Below the pieces are notes generated by a model. It saw nothing but the letters and a program-made list of their open reading frames with translations, was not told the origin of the DNA and ran no database searches. The position numbers were made by a program, and so were the translations under genes. Positions 30,001-39,028 of a stretch of 64,000 bases of DNA are shown piece after piece (within the stretch, counting starts at the first letter, position 1; each line of letters opens with the position of its first letter). Source of the DNA: Rhineura floridana (Eukaryota > Chordata > Lepidosauria > Squamata > Rhineuridae); assembly GCF_030035675.1 (NCBI RefSeq), contig NC_084483.1, positions 5,165,501 to 5,229,500 on the forward strand, written 5' to 3'.

Positions 30001-32896
30001 AAGTTGGGCTCAGGAACCAAGGTAACGATCCCCTTTCATATGCACTCTGGCCATATGCATTTGAAGTATAAACAGAAAATTATATTTGTGTTGCAATTGC
30101 GTGCCATTTTAAATTTTCAGAGGAAACATAGAAGGTATTCATTATTATACACCTTACGCGGAAGGAAAGCCATGTGGTGATTGTCCTAACAATTGTGATG
30201 GCGGACTATGCAGTAAGTACATATGGTGTTACCTAATTTATTTTTGCCATGATGTGAGCTATGGTCAAATGATTAAATGTATGGGAAGCATGCTGAAAGC
30301 TCCAGGTTCAGTCATTGGCATGTCTTGACGAAAGTTTGTCACTGGAGTGGGGAACCTTTTTCAGCCCAAGGGTCATATTCATTCATGGTGAATCTTCTGG
30401 GAGCCACATGCCAGTGGTAGGTGTGCCAAAGGCAAAAGTTGGCAGAGCAATGAATATAGCTCTTAGCTTTGTACAGCAGGCTAAATTCAGCCACACAAAA
30501 GTCAGGCTTCTTTTAGGAATGTATGAATATGCCTCAGTTCATTCTAACTTTAATTGGCACTTTCATCCAATCTATTTCATTCTGCTGCCATTGGTTTCTT
30601 TTTTTCTTGTTTTGATGTCTGCTGCAGTGGAAATATCCATATGTTATTACATACATCATAGCTCATTAGACATACTTATCTCAGGCATCAAAAGATATTT
30701 ACAAATCAGTTACCTTCCCTGCGAGTTCCCTTTCAAAGTTAATGAGTTTCCCAGTTAAAATCTTCTGTATCAAAAACAACCAAGAGTCTTATGCCACCTT
30801 AAAGACAAAGTTAATGAAGTGGCCAATGGCCCATTACAAAGCCTTCTATGGCTGCAATCCTAACCATGTCTACTCAGAAGCAGAGCTTGGAAGATTACTT
30901 TTAAAAAGTAATAAATTACAGTTACACTTACATGGCCCTCCCAAAAGTAGTAATTACCGTTACAATTACAATTGCTCTGAAAGTAACTGATTACTTTTAC
31001 TCAAAAATAATTGCTACAATTACATTTTAATTACTTTAAAAAAAATTGCCTACAAGGTGCTGGCCTTGGCTGCTGCACATCTAAGTAGCCTAAAACAACA
31101 TTAAAAATAAGCACACACACACACAGAGGGTAGTAGAATTTTTTTTATCCATAAGATTAACAGAATGGCATAACAGAATCTCACATCCCCTCACCCCATT
31201 CCCAGCAATGATGATACCCCAACACACATATTTTTGTATATATATATATTGCCTCCAGCTCTTTTCCTCTTCCACTCCTGTCAATTTTTAAACAATTGTT
31301 TCCTCCACCTCGTCTCTCTCTCCACCTCCTCCCTCGTGGCCTCCTAAGCACCCATAGAGCATGAAGGGAGAACAACGTTGCACAGAAGCCCAATTTGAAG
31401 CACATGATTTTTATTCACAAATCAGAGGAGCAGAAGACTTCCCCTGCTCCCCCCCCCAAGTAATGCACAAAAGTAATGCTGGAAACATTACAATTACTCC
31501 TCAAAAGTAATGAAGTTACTACTCGTTCTATTACCAGCAAAATGTAATGAAGTTACCCACTCGTTACTCAAAAAAGTAATAAATTACAAGTAATTCGTTA
31601 CTTGTAACTAGTTACTTCCAAGCTCCGCTCAGAAGTAAGTCCCAGGTAAGTGGAGTTATGATTGCACCCTTAGTCCACTTCCTACTGTGAATTTTTAAGA
31701 CCAATGGAATGTTTTTCATTATTGTTCTTTTCACATGGAAAGAAGTGGTCTCTTTTGTTACCTGTTGCCTACCTGTGCTCCTCAGTTAAAGTCTGAGAAT
31801 TTCAAGCAGGCAAACAAAAAGTCATGTTTACTATAAACATTTGAAATATAAATTAGTTTGAGCATTATCTTTCAGCGGATACAAACACAACCATTTTCTT
31901 GATAATATACACACTTATGAAATAAAATGTTGCATTACAAAAAGAACTTATATAAGTGGCATTACACTGGCCTTAGAGTACCTACAAAATGCTTAATATG
32001 CCCACAGGAATTCATAGAAGCAAGGAGACAAAGAGCCAACTATCAATATATTGTTATGTCCTCCCCAATGCCTGAGTGAGGGAAATGAGACAGGATTAAG
32101 TTTGTACTGAATGGTAAAATCAAGATAGTGAGGCAGCGGTCCTGAGTGTATCCTGAGTAGGGATGTGTTAGAACTCTGCCCAATTCAGATTTGGTTCTGA
32201 ATTTTCCATTCGTTCGTGTATTCGCTATAGTTGTGGATCAGATTTTTATGTAGTCATTTTCCGCTGCTATTTTCAGAGATTTTTCTTTTTAAAAATTTGT
32301 GACTAAAACGTTGATATTAATATGGATATTTGTATCAATTTCCCCTGCCCTAGTGGGTATCTATGTGATTTCCCCTATCCATTATGATTCCTGTCGTACT
32401 CACCCTAAAACAGTAAAGTCTGCCTTTGCAAGAGAACCACTGTAGATATTATTCTGAAATTTGGCTGGCTTTACCCCCTCCAAAGGGGTGACCTTGCATC
32501 CAAATTCTGACATAAAATGAAAAAGTTATAGACTTTTCCTTTATTTAAAAACTCAACCTAAGGGTGCCCTATATGAAAACTCCTGCATGTATTTGCCTAC
32601 AATTTAGCAGGCTTAATTCACTATGGACAGGACATTTCTGCAAATTTCAGGCACTTTTGTGAAAAGGGAAAAAAGAGTTATAGATCTTTCCCAAAGCTAC
32701 AGATACAAATAAAAGTCATACTAATTTAGTAATACTCATACTAAACATTTGCATCCCTTTCATTTCAGCCAATCCTTGCTTACATCAAGATGACTTGGCA
32801 AACTGTCCCAGTTTAAAGGAACAGCATTCATGTAATCATGAATTCGTTAAAAAGAATTGTCCTGCATCATGTCAGTGTACGACTGAAATACAGTAA
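21147..32896 (+). CDS. CRISP: Cysteine-rich secretory protein (CRISP), seven coding exons, complete
   Basis: Join of 21147-21209, 22802-22915, 24560-24650, 25304-25452, 28649-28743, 30121-30212 and 32769-32896. This gives 732 nt, or 243 residues plus stop, the usual CRISP length. Residues 1-19 form a signal peptide ([19 protein letters not shown]). The CAP domain spans about 32-170, with RWADQC (71-76), CGENL (94-98), GHYTQ (135-139) and [12 protein letters not shown] (162-173). The CAP tetrad is H80, E96, E117 and H136, with the spacing seen in snake CRISPs. The hinge and cysteine-rich domain (about 189-243) include CGDC, GLCTNPC and CPASCQC. Mature cysteines number 16 (76, 94, 150, 155, 166, 169, 189, 192, 196, 201, 205, 214, 223, 232, 236, 238), the full set. 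Family members are secreted (reproductive tract, saliva or venom), and several block ion channels through the C-terminal domain. Tissue and role here cannot be read from sequence. No break was found. Confidence 0.95.
21400..21760 (-). mobile_element. Penelope-like fragment with hammerhead-like motif (CRISP intron 1)
   Basis: On the minus strand CTGATGA (plus 21677-21683), a GCTTG/CAAGC stem with a 6-base loop, and GAAA (plus 21654-21657) occur in hammerhead core order. Flanking CCC/GGG and TCAA/TTGA pairs could form an interrupted stem I. Penelope-like retroelements are known to carry such ribozymes. No coding part is recognisable here, and the copy is an old fragment. Confidence 0.5.
22201..22275 (-). 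mobile_element. CR1 LINE 3' end (CRISP intron 1)
   Basis: ggatcatagaatagtagagt and aaggccatcaagtccaaccc are the CR1 3' terminal motifs, shared with the copy at 60632. Only about 75 bp is present. Confidence 0.85.
22310..22435 (+). mobile_element. L2-type 3' tail (CRISP intron 1)
   Basis: acaccgcccagagagctatg, a cgggcggtatagaaat motif and TAA repeats are the typical end of L2 or L2-tailed SINEs in squamates. Confidence 0.6.
22802..22915 (+). CDS. CRISP: CRISP coding exon 2 (mature N-terminus)
   Basis: Acceptor TTCATGACAG ends at 22801 and donor GTAAGA starts at 22916. The 38 codons include [20 protein letters not shown], the start of the CAP fold shared by CRISP and GLIPR proteins. Phase 0 on both sides. 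Confidence 0.95.
23530..23925 (-). mobile_element. L2-type tail interrupted by a hAT element (CRISP intron 2)
   Basis: An L2-type tail (ggcccaaatgactccaaagc, then the polypurine side) is split at 23620 and continues after 23859. Confidence 0.5.
23620..23851. mobile_element. 232-bp hAT non-autonomous element (CRISP intron 2)
   Basis: Terminal inverted repeats CAGTGGCGTACC and GGTACGCCACTG are exact for 12 bp. A perfect 8-bp target duplication (CAGGAATG) lies at 23612-23619 and 23852-23859. This is a textbook hAT signature. No transposase is encoded. Confidence 0.92.
24017..24104. repeat. (GAAA)n microsatellite (CRISP intron 2)
   Basis: About 22 near-perfect AAAG units, which also create an artificial KERKKERK reading frame. 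Confidence 0.97.
24560..24650 (+). CDS. CRISP: CRISP coding exon 3
   Basis: Acceptor TTTCTTTCAAG ends at 24559 and donor GTAAGT starts at 24651. It encodes [12 protein letters not shown] and FDHSP, carrying CAP residue H80 and the first mature cysteine (76). It ends in phase 1, which matches exon 4. Confidence 0.95.
25040..25150 (-). mobile_element. L2-type 3' tail (CRISP intron 3)
   Basis: ctatcccaccctttctccca followed by aggacagcaaacaataataa is a common L2 tail. Short copy. Confidence 0.55.
25304..25452 (+). CDS. CRISP: CRISP coding exon 4
   Basis: Acceptor CTCTCTTTTTCAG ends at 25303 and donor GTATGT starts at 25453. It encodes CGENLFYSS, a tryptophan-rich helix and GHYTQ, with CAP residues E96, E117 and H136. 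It ends in phase 0. Confidence 0.95.
25453..26940. other. CRISP intron 4, first half: no named repeat
   Basis: I see no exon or named element in this part. A short (GT)n lies at about 26588-26611. Confidence 0.4.
26944..27009. repeat. (ATT)n microsatellite at an L2 tail
   Basis: About 22 ATT units directly abut an L2-type 3' tail on the right, so the array probably grew from that tail. Confidence 0.95.
27010..27130 (-). mobile_element. L2-type 3' UTR (CRISP intron 4)
   Basis: accctgccttatggccaaaa and caaggcggcttacaagaaaa match the L2 tail in minus orientation. Confidence 0.65.
27826..28130 (+). mobile_element. Sauria-type SINE, copy 1 (CRISP intron 4)
   Basis: The head carries a polymerase III A-box-like tggcgcaaagtgg and a B-box-like gttcaattcc. 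The body holds the motif ggtcggtaaaatgagcaccc. The BovB-like tail is gttggaaacgactcgcacta followed by ACCTTTACCTTT. The family is restricted to squamates. Confidence 0.9.
28131..28542. mobile_element. hAT-like element with internal subrepeats (CRISP intron 4)
   Basis: The left end AGGGATGGGGGAGAAATT and right end CGTCCATCCCT are imperfect inverted repeats. The interior contains repeated aaatgcatat/acacaaatgcat units at intervals of about 30-40 bp. Related copies lie at 1-163, 46985-47361, about 51585-51960 and about 53720-53985. It directly abuts the SINE. Confidence 0.5.
28649..28743 (+). CDS. CRISP: CRISP coding exon 5
   Basis: Acceptor TGCTATTTACAG ends at 28648 and donor GTATGT starts at 28744. 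It encodes LVWYKS, two cysteines (150, 155) and YYYVCQYCP. The first residue is Leu where most family members have Val, and an acidic DNEE stretch follows Cys155. It ends in phase 2. Confidence 0.94.
29055..29195. mobile_element. hAT-type foldback MITE (CRISP intron 5)
   Basis: CAGGGATGGGGAGCCTGTGG at the left and the complement of a similar end (ttctccatccttgg) at the right flank gctgatgggagtt. The layout matches a common squamate foldback family. Target duplication is not clear. Confidence 0.6.
29655..29975. mobile_element. hAT-type fragment (CRISP intron 5)
   Basis: The block with aggcaaaaagggatggagca, cctttgtacaatgggctgca and caggcaagcaagaggcatta parallels the segment at 30340-30540. It ends near a cctcatccctg motif. 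Confidence 0.45.
30121..30212 (+). CDS. CRISP: CRISP coding exon 6 (hinge)
   Basis: Acceptor AAATTTTCAG ends at 30120 and donor GTAAGT starts at 30213. It completes the CPAGN motif and encodes the hinge with CGDC, NNC and GLC. It ends in phase 1. Confidence 0.95.
30340..30540. mobile_element. hAT-type fragment (CRISP intron 6)
   Basis: Begins ggagtggggaacctttttca and includes gagccacatgccagtggtag and agcaatgaatatagctctta. This is the left part of the same family as 29655-29975. Confidence 0.5.
30881..31627. mobile_element. 747-bp hAT non-autonomous element (CRISP intron 6)
   Basis: Starts CAGAGCTTGGAAG and ends with the complement of CGGAGCTTGGAAG. A perfect 8-bp target duplication CTCAGAAG lies at 30873-30880 and 31628-31635. 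The subterminal regions are full of AGTTAC/GTAATT words in both orientations, which could be transposase-binding sites. The terminal motif is shared with the 116-bp MITEs at 1407 and 43365. No reading frame of transposase size is present. Confidence 0.92.
32158..32700. mobile_element. Possible hAT-like repeat, TAGGGATGTG end (CRISP intron 6)
   Basis: The left end TAGGGATGTG and the motif tttagcaggcttaattcact (also seen near 9030 as tttagcaggcttaatccact) indicate a dispersed family. The right boundary is uncertain. Confidence 0.35.
32769..32896 (+). CDS. CRISP: CRISP coding exon 7 (cysteine-rich domain, stop)
   Basis: Acceptor CCTTTCATTTCAG ends at 32768 and stop TAA is at 32894-32896. Six cysteines in the order NPC, NC, SC, NC, SC, QC form the ShK-like part of the ion-channel-regulatory domain. 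The end CPASCQC is close to the CPASCFC of snake CRISPs. The 3' UTR continues to about 33285. Confidence 0.95.
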
Positions 32897-33254
32897 TAGC
32901 TGAAGTTCCCAAGAAGATCCTTGAACTCAGTGGAAAAGGAAGAAGACAGCTTAAAGATAAAAAAATTATCAAATATATAAATGTTGATTACAAATTTAAA
33001 AAGGGCTACCTTCTATTTAATCTATTTCCTCCTTAGTAGAGAACAGCAGACATTTATGACACATACCTTCAATCTGGTGTGAAAAATGGCTTCTGTACTT
33101 AGCTAAGTGTGCTCATTGAAATACCTCCTTAATTAAGAAGGGGCAATCTATGTATAAGAAATCTATGTATACTATAGTAATGGGAAAATTATTCTCAAGG
33201 CTTCCTAAATGCTTTTTTCTTGATAATGAAAGAATTCTATATTTGAAATTTCAT

Positions 33255-33260
33255 AATAAA
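33255..33260 (+). terminator. CRISP polyadenylation signal AATAAA
   Basis: A canonical AATAAA lies 359 bases after the CRISP stop codon. The intervening sequence is AT-rich with no other gene signal. Cleavage would be expected near 33275-33290. Confidence 0.65.
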
Positions 33261-33299
33261 TCTTAATAATGGCTTCACAAACTGAATATGTCTTTGTTG

Positions 33300-33365
33300 A
33301 TTTATTTACTTATTTACTTATTTATTAATTATCCCACCCTTCCTCCCAGAAGGAGCCAACTTTTA
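33300..33365 (-). mobile_element. L2-type 3' tail
   Basis: TTTA repeats followed by tatcccacccttcctcccag. Lies just after the CRISP 3' end. Confidence 0.55.
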
Positions 33366-33666
33366 AACTGTTTACCACTTTTTAACTGTTGTTTTGAAAG
33401 CAGTTTACTTAGGGCCAAATTACATCTGCTAGCCAGTCACATCTAGTTCGTCCCCATTTTGTTATACATAGTATAGCCATAGGACTGTAAACTTTAAGTG
33501 GAAGACAGGCACAAGTTTTTTGTTGGTTCTTGAGCCTTTTCCCTGTGCTTTCCCCCCACTTTTGGATACATTCATCTTTTGTGGGGCAAACATAATCTTG
33601 GGGTATTTCTTTTAGAAAAAATGGCATGAGAGAAAATGGTTAAAACATCCCCACTACCACCATCAA

Positions 33667-33977
33667 GATCCTCCGTGGCGCAGTGTGGTAAGCGGTGGTA
33701 ACGCAGCCGAAGCTCTGCTCTTGGCCGGAGTTCGATTCCAACGGAAGGAGGAAGTCAAATCTCCGGTAAAAGGGGTCGAGGTCCACTCAGGCTTCCATCC
33801 ATCCGTGGTCGGTAAAATGAGTACCCGGCATATGCTGGGGGTAAAGAAAGGCTGGGGAAGGAACTGCCAATCCCACCCCATATATACGGTCTGCCTAGTA
33901 AACGTCGCAAGACGTCACCCTAAGAGTCGGAAACGACTCGCGCTACAAGTGCGGGTTCACCTTTACCTTTACCTTTT
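33667..33977 (+). mobile_element. Sauria-type SINE, copy 2
   Basis: Same structure as the copy at 27826, with A-box-like tggcgcagtgtgg, B-box-like gttcgattcc, and the tail gtcggaaacgactcgcgcta plus ACCTTT repeats. Few differences from the other copies. Confidence 0.93.
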
Positions 33978-34980
33978 ACCACCATCAGTCTCCCACTGCA
34001 CCAATCTGTTCTTTCAAAACAAAAACAAATGCTGGAAACAAACTAATGCAACTGAAGAGGAAACTGAAGTGGATGAACAGTGATTGGAACTCCTGGTCTG
34101 ATGATGAAGAATCCGATTTCACTCTTAAAAGCAGATATGGTTTGGAGTGCAGGAAAAGATCTGACTGGAATTCTATTGCTGGGGGGAGGGGGCTGAACCC
34201 TTTGCTCATGCCATTTCCCCGATTTAAATCATCCTCTGAGCTGCTATTATGGAAACAGAGAGAGGTAACCAGTAGCATAATTGTCCCTACGGCTAATAGC
34301 AGCTTGAGACGAGTGCTGTTGGGATTTAAATCAACTTGGTGGAAAAGGGATAGCTGTAGTGATGTAAACCAGGCCCTCCAGCTCCTCATTAGCCCAGATA
34401 GCATAGCCAATGGGCAAACACATCTGGAGGGGCACAGTTTCCCCATGCCTGGTGTGCAGAGTCACTTAGGTATAATGGGATCTTGCAATCATGATGGGTG
34501 GAAAGTCCATTATTGCGCTGCCACTCAGAGTGAATGGAGATGACTATTCATCAAGTGGTAATGTACCACAGCTTCCATACGGAAAAACAAGAATAATGAT
34601 TAATAAGAATCCTGTGCCCTTCCTATGGGACTATTTCCAGCAGAATCCAACTGGGTTTTCCATTGCAGAATAACAGTTTTCATAGGTATTTGTCTACATG
34701 GATTATTCCTACGCACCACAGTAGAAAACAAATTGCATCAGAACCAGATCTCAGATATATACCAGCTATAAATGATACCAGAAAGAGGCTGTGTTGGCAC
34801 TGTAGAAATGATATACTGACACTCTTAACTGTGTTATCACCAGCAGCATCACATCCATAAATTGCTGTTCAGCAAAGCTATTCCAGGTAATTAAGAGCTT
34901 AATTCAGTGTAACGTAAGTGAAGTTGTGGAACTATCGGCAGTCTACTGTGGCTCATACACAAGACATTTTGTAGATAAAG
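33978..34980. other. No gene; an old foldback near 34365-34445
   Basis: ccaggccctccagctcctca and aggggcacagtttccccatg resemble a decayed hAT foldback. A long reading frame at 34046-34543 shows no domain and is probably chance. Confidence 0.4.
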
Positions 34981-35179
34981 CTGCCCTATCTGGTCTGATT
35001 TGGAGACCATAGTTGATTCTAGTGCTGCAGTGGGGATCTCCTTGGCAGCCATCAATCATAGTTGCTTGTATGACTTTCAACAACATGTCTAAATTACATC
35101 AAAGCACCGTGAGGATGACAAAATATCTCTTCCGGTCAACCGAATCCCTGAGTACAATTCTTTACAAAATGCTCCAAAC

Positions 35180-35395
35180 CTGGCAGGGGTGGCGTTAACA
35201 CAATCTGTGAGGGGACGGCATTCCATTTGGGTGCCACGACACAGAACAACTTCATTGCACTGGTACCATATGCAGCACTGCTAACAGGGTATCTCTCTAG
35301 ATCTCAAAGACGGAGCTGCACTATAAGGGATTAGGTGGTCCAGCAAAATGCCTCAGGGTCCTAAGCCACAAAGGGCTATTTATATCGACAGAAGA
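35180..35395 (-). mobile_element. L2-like 3' UTR fragment, old
   Basis: cattccatttgggtgccacg and ctcagggtcctaagccacaa parallel the L2 3' UTR block in the copy at 55100-55290. Divergent. Confidence 0.4.
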
Positions 35396-36067
35396 CTCAG
35401 CAGCTAATGAGAAGTCAGTTCAGCAACACGTTTCTGACGGTGGCCAGCAAGTGCTTCCAGGACCGGGCTCGCCAAAACTTTGGGACCAGTGGGCACATTT
35501 CAAATTTTGAGAAAGTGCTGTAGATGCCAGTTACAAAATGGCTGCAATGGGGTGTGTGGTGTAACAAAAATGGCTGTCATGCAGGGCATGGCATAACACA
35601 AAATCAGAGTACAGTAATTGCTGCTCACCTCTCCCCCCAGCCTCATCCTGAACACGGGAGGTCAGCTATGTCCTGCTGGTTGTGGTTATGGAGATCACAC
35701 ACTATTGATTCCTATCTCACACAATGATGCTGTTGCTGTCTAGTGCCAACAAAGGGTATTCCCCAGTACCAGAAAAAACATACAAGAGGGCTGTGATGTT
35801 CCATATCTTTATGTTATACTTTTTATCGCTTAGGTATTCTCGTATTTATGGGAAGGGTTCACATTAGAATGTTTAAGGGAAGTGGGGAGTGAATGAGGGA
35901 ATAGAAGGGTGGAGTGTGCGGGTAGGTGATTAGCTGAGTGACTGGGAGGCAGATGCTGGTGGGGGGCTAGGGGCAGGCCACGTCAGGTAAGAGGAACTAG
36001 GGAGAGATGCGTAATATCTGTCCCTTGGTCTTGGCCTGTCCAGAGCCAAAAGATAGCTGGCGGATGT

Positions 36068-36760
36068 GTGACTCCATGCTCTAGCCTTCGATTGCTGCTG
36101 TGCAATGCCAGGTCTGCTACCCAAAAGACATCTCTCATCCATGATATGATAGTGGATGAGGGCGTGGACCTGGCATGTATGACGGAAACCTGGCTGGATG
36201 AGGCCGTGGTTCCTCTTCTTGAGGCCATGTGTCCGGCTGGGTTTCTGTATGCACGGAAGTCAAGGGTTGGTAGTCAGGGAGTGGGAGTGGCGGTTATTTA
36301 CCGAGGGTTCCTGGTTCTCACCAGGCCCCCTCTCCGTGAGACCAAGGTTACTGACTGCATGTACTGGAGGTTGGGCCTGAAGGGCAGTCTAGGGATTCTG
36401 CTCGTGTACTGTCCGCTCCACTGCACGACGGACTCCCCGGCCGAGGTGCTGGAGGTGGTCTCGGATGTACGTGTGCAGTCCCCAAACCTGTTGGTGTTGG
36501 GGGACTTCAATGTGCATTCGGAGGCCACCCTCATAGGGGCGCTTTGGGACTTCATGGAAACCATGGCTTCTTGGGAGATGCACCTTATTCCAGTGGGGCC
36601 CACCCATGTAGCTGGCCATGCACTTGACCTTGTGTTTGTCTCGGGAGAGGAGGGGAGTGATCTGAAAATGGGGGGTACATCCATCACCCCCTTGTCATGG
36701 TCAGATCACTACCTGTTGAGGATGGACTTGTCGATGCCACAAACCCTCTGGGGGTGGTAG
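36068..36760 (+). pseudogene. L2 ORF2 endonuclease domain
   Basis: An open segment with LLLCNARSATQKTSLIHDMI, CMTETWLDE, LLVLGDFNVHSEA and SDHYLL, the ordered motifs of an apurinic-type endonuclease. The catalytic Glu (TETW), Asp/Asn (GDFN) and final SDH are all present. The frame shifts near 36750 into the reverse transcriptase segment. Confidence 0.85.
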
Positions 36761-36773
36761 AGGACCCATTAGG

Positions 36774-38516
36774 ATGGTCTGCCCCAGGCGTCTGATGGAT
36801 CCAGATGGATTCCTGAATATGCTTGGGGATCCTTTGGAGCCTGCAGATGGGCACTCGGTCGAGACCCTGGTGGAGGAGTGGAACAAGGCAATCACCGGGG
36901 CACTAGACTGGGTGGCTCCGAAATGCCCTCTCCCCCTGAATAGAGCTCAGATGGCGCTGTGGAATACACCACGGCTACAAACTCTGAGGCGGGAGAGGAG
37001 ACGGCTAGAGCGCCGGTGGCGGAAATCTTGCTCTGAGGACGGCTGGACACAGGTGAGAGTGGCGGCGGCAGCCTACCATGTGGCGATAAGGGCAGCAAAA
37101 AAGGATTTTTATGCTGCCTCTATTGTGTCCGCAGAGTGCTGTCCCAGGAGGCTGTTCCAAGTGGTCCGGAGCCTGGTCAGTCTAGCTGCCCTGGAACTGA
37201 AGGAAGATATTAAGTCCTCCTGTGGAGAATTTGCAAAGCACTTTGCAGATAAATTTGATTGTATAAAGAGTGCTATTCCGTGCGCTGTGGACACAGTGAG
37301 AGAGCCAGAGTCGGCCAGTGGCACTCTGGTGGTGTGGGATCGGTTCCAGCTTCTTCCTTCTGATGAAGTGGACAAAGTGCTTTCAACCTTAAAGCTAACC
37401 ACTTGTTTACTTGACCCTTGCCCGTCGTGGCTCATTATGAGCTGCAAGGATAGACTGGGCGAGGGGATCAAGGCGGTGGTAAATATGTCCCTGGAAGAGG
37501 GAGTAATGCCACCGGCCCTCAAGGAGGCAGTAATAAAACCAATTCTAAAAAAGTCCTCCTTGGATCCCCAAGATTTGAACAACTTTTGCCCAGTCTCGAA
37601 TCTACCATTTCTGGGCAAGGCGGTTGAGAGGGTGGTGGCAAACCAGTTGCAAGTGCATTTGGAGGAAGCGAATTATCTGGATCCATTTCAATCACGCTTT
37701 AGGCCAGGATATGGGACTGAAACGGCCTTGGTCGCCTTGGTAGATGATATGAGGAGGGCGTTGGATAGGAGCGAATGCACCTTCCTTGTCCTCCTGGATC
37801 TCTCAGCGGCTTTTGATACTGTTGACCACAGTATCCTCCTGGACCGCCTGGAGAGGTTAGGCATAGAGGGAACTGTATTACAGTGGTTCCGCTCCTTCCT
37901 CTCTGGGAGATACCAGAGAGTGGCACTGGGGGATGAGGTTTTGGATCCTTGGCCTCTCGCTTGTGGGGTGCCACAGGGCTCCATCCTCTCCCTGATGCTG
38001 TTTAACATCTATATAAAACCGCTGGGGGCTATCATTAGGAGATTTGGGCTGCAATGTCACCAATATGCAGATGACACGCAGCTCTATCTCTCATTTAAAT
38101 CTTCACTGAGGTTGGCTGTAGAAACCCTGTCCAAGTGCCTGGAGTAGGTGAGTGGATGGATGGGAAGGAATAAGCTGAAACTGAACCCTGACAAAACCGA
38201 GGTGCTGTTCGTGGGAGACAAGAGAAGGCTGGGGAATGTTGACCTGGTACTCAATGGGATACAATTGCCCCTGAAAGACCAGGTCCGCAGCCTGGGGGTC
38301 ATTCTTGACTCCCAGCTATCCATGGAGGCTCAGGTTTCGGCTGCGAGCCGGGCAGTGCTATATCAACTCCATCTGATACGGAGGCTGCACCCCTACCTTC
38401 CCAACCATCTGCTCCCATTGGTGGTACATGCCCTGGTCACCTCTCGCCTAGACTACTGTAATGCGCTCTACGTGGGGTTACCCTTGAAAACGGTCTGGAA
38501 ACTGCAACTGGTATAG
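36774..38516 (+). pseudogene. L2 ORF2 reverse transcriptase
   Basis: Includes LDLSAAFDTVDHSILL, LACGVPQGSILS, FNIYIKPLG and QYADDTQLYLSF (catalytic YADD at 38064-38075). TAG stops at 38145-38147 and 38514-38516 interrupt the frame. A further shift near 38630 separates the C-terminal VLTFKTLHGFSP part. With the frame change before it, at least four lesions make the copy inactive, though it is otherwise well preserved. Confidence 0.88.
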
Positions 38517-39028
38517 AATGCGGCGGCTCGCCTGATTAAAGGCAACCACCAGCGAGATCATGTCACTCCAGTGCTGAAGGAGTTGCACTGGTTACCAGTT
38601 GTTTTCCGAGCCCAATTCAAGGTTTGGTTTTGACCTTTAAAACCCTACACGGTTTCAGCCCAGTCTATCTGAAGGAGAGCTTCCAGCAACATCAGCTCAA
38701 CAAGATCAGCCTCAAAAGACCTTCTCTCTATCCCACCAGTTAAAACAGCTAGACTGGTGAGAACTAGGGAGAGGGCTTTATCAGTTGTGGCCCCCACTCG
38801 GTGGCATTCCCTCCCAGATGATCTCCTTCATGCCCCCTCTATGATGAGCTTTTGCCGGGCCTTGAAGACCTGGCTCTTCAAACAGGGGTTTGGTGTGGGT
38901 TAGGTTCTATTATAATTGGTTGAGATTTTAATATTTTAATGTAACTATATATTTTAATTTTGTACGTCGCCCAGAGTGGCTGGACAGCCAGCCAGATGGG
39001 TGACTAAGAAATAAATAAATAAATAAAT

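Larger units (their letters stand above)
35940..39028 (+). mobile_element. Nearly complete L2 LINE
   Basis: About 3.1 kb with an endonuclease region, reverse transcriptase and a 3' tail ending gtacgtcgcccagagtggct plus TAAA repeats. The 5' boundary is estimated, and no clear target duplication was found. It is the best reference for the many L2 fragments in the window. Confidence 0.9.

Noticed and set aside
34046-34543. 165-codon open frame
   Set aside because: No domain or splice support. It spans a decayed foldback element.
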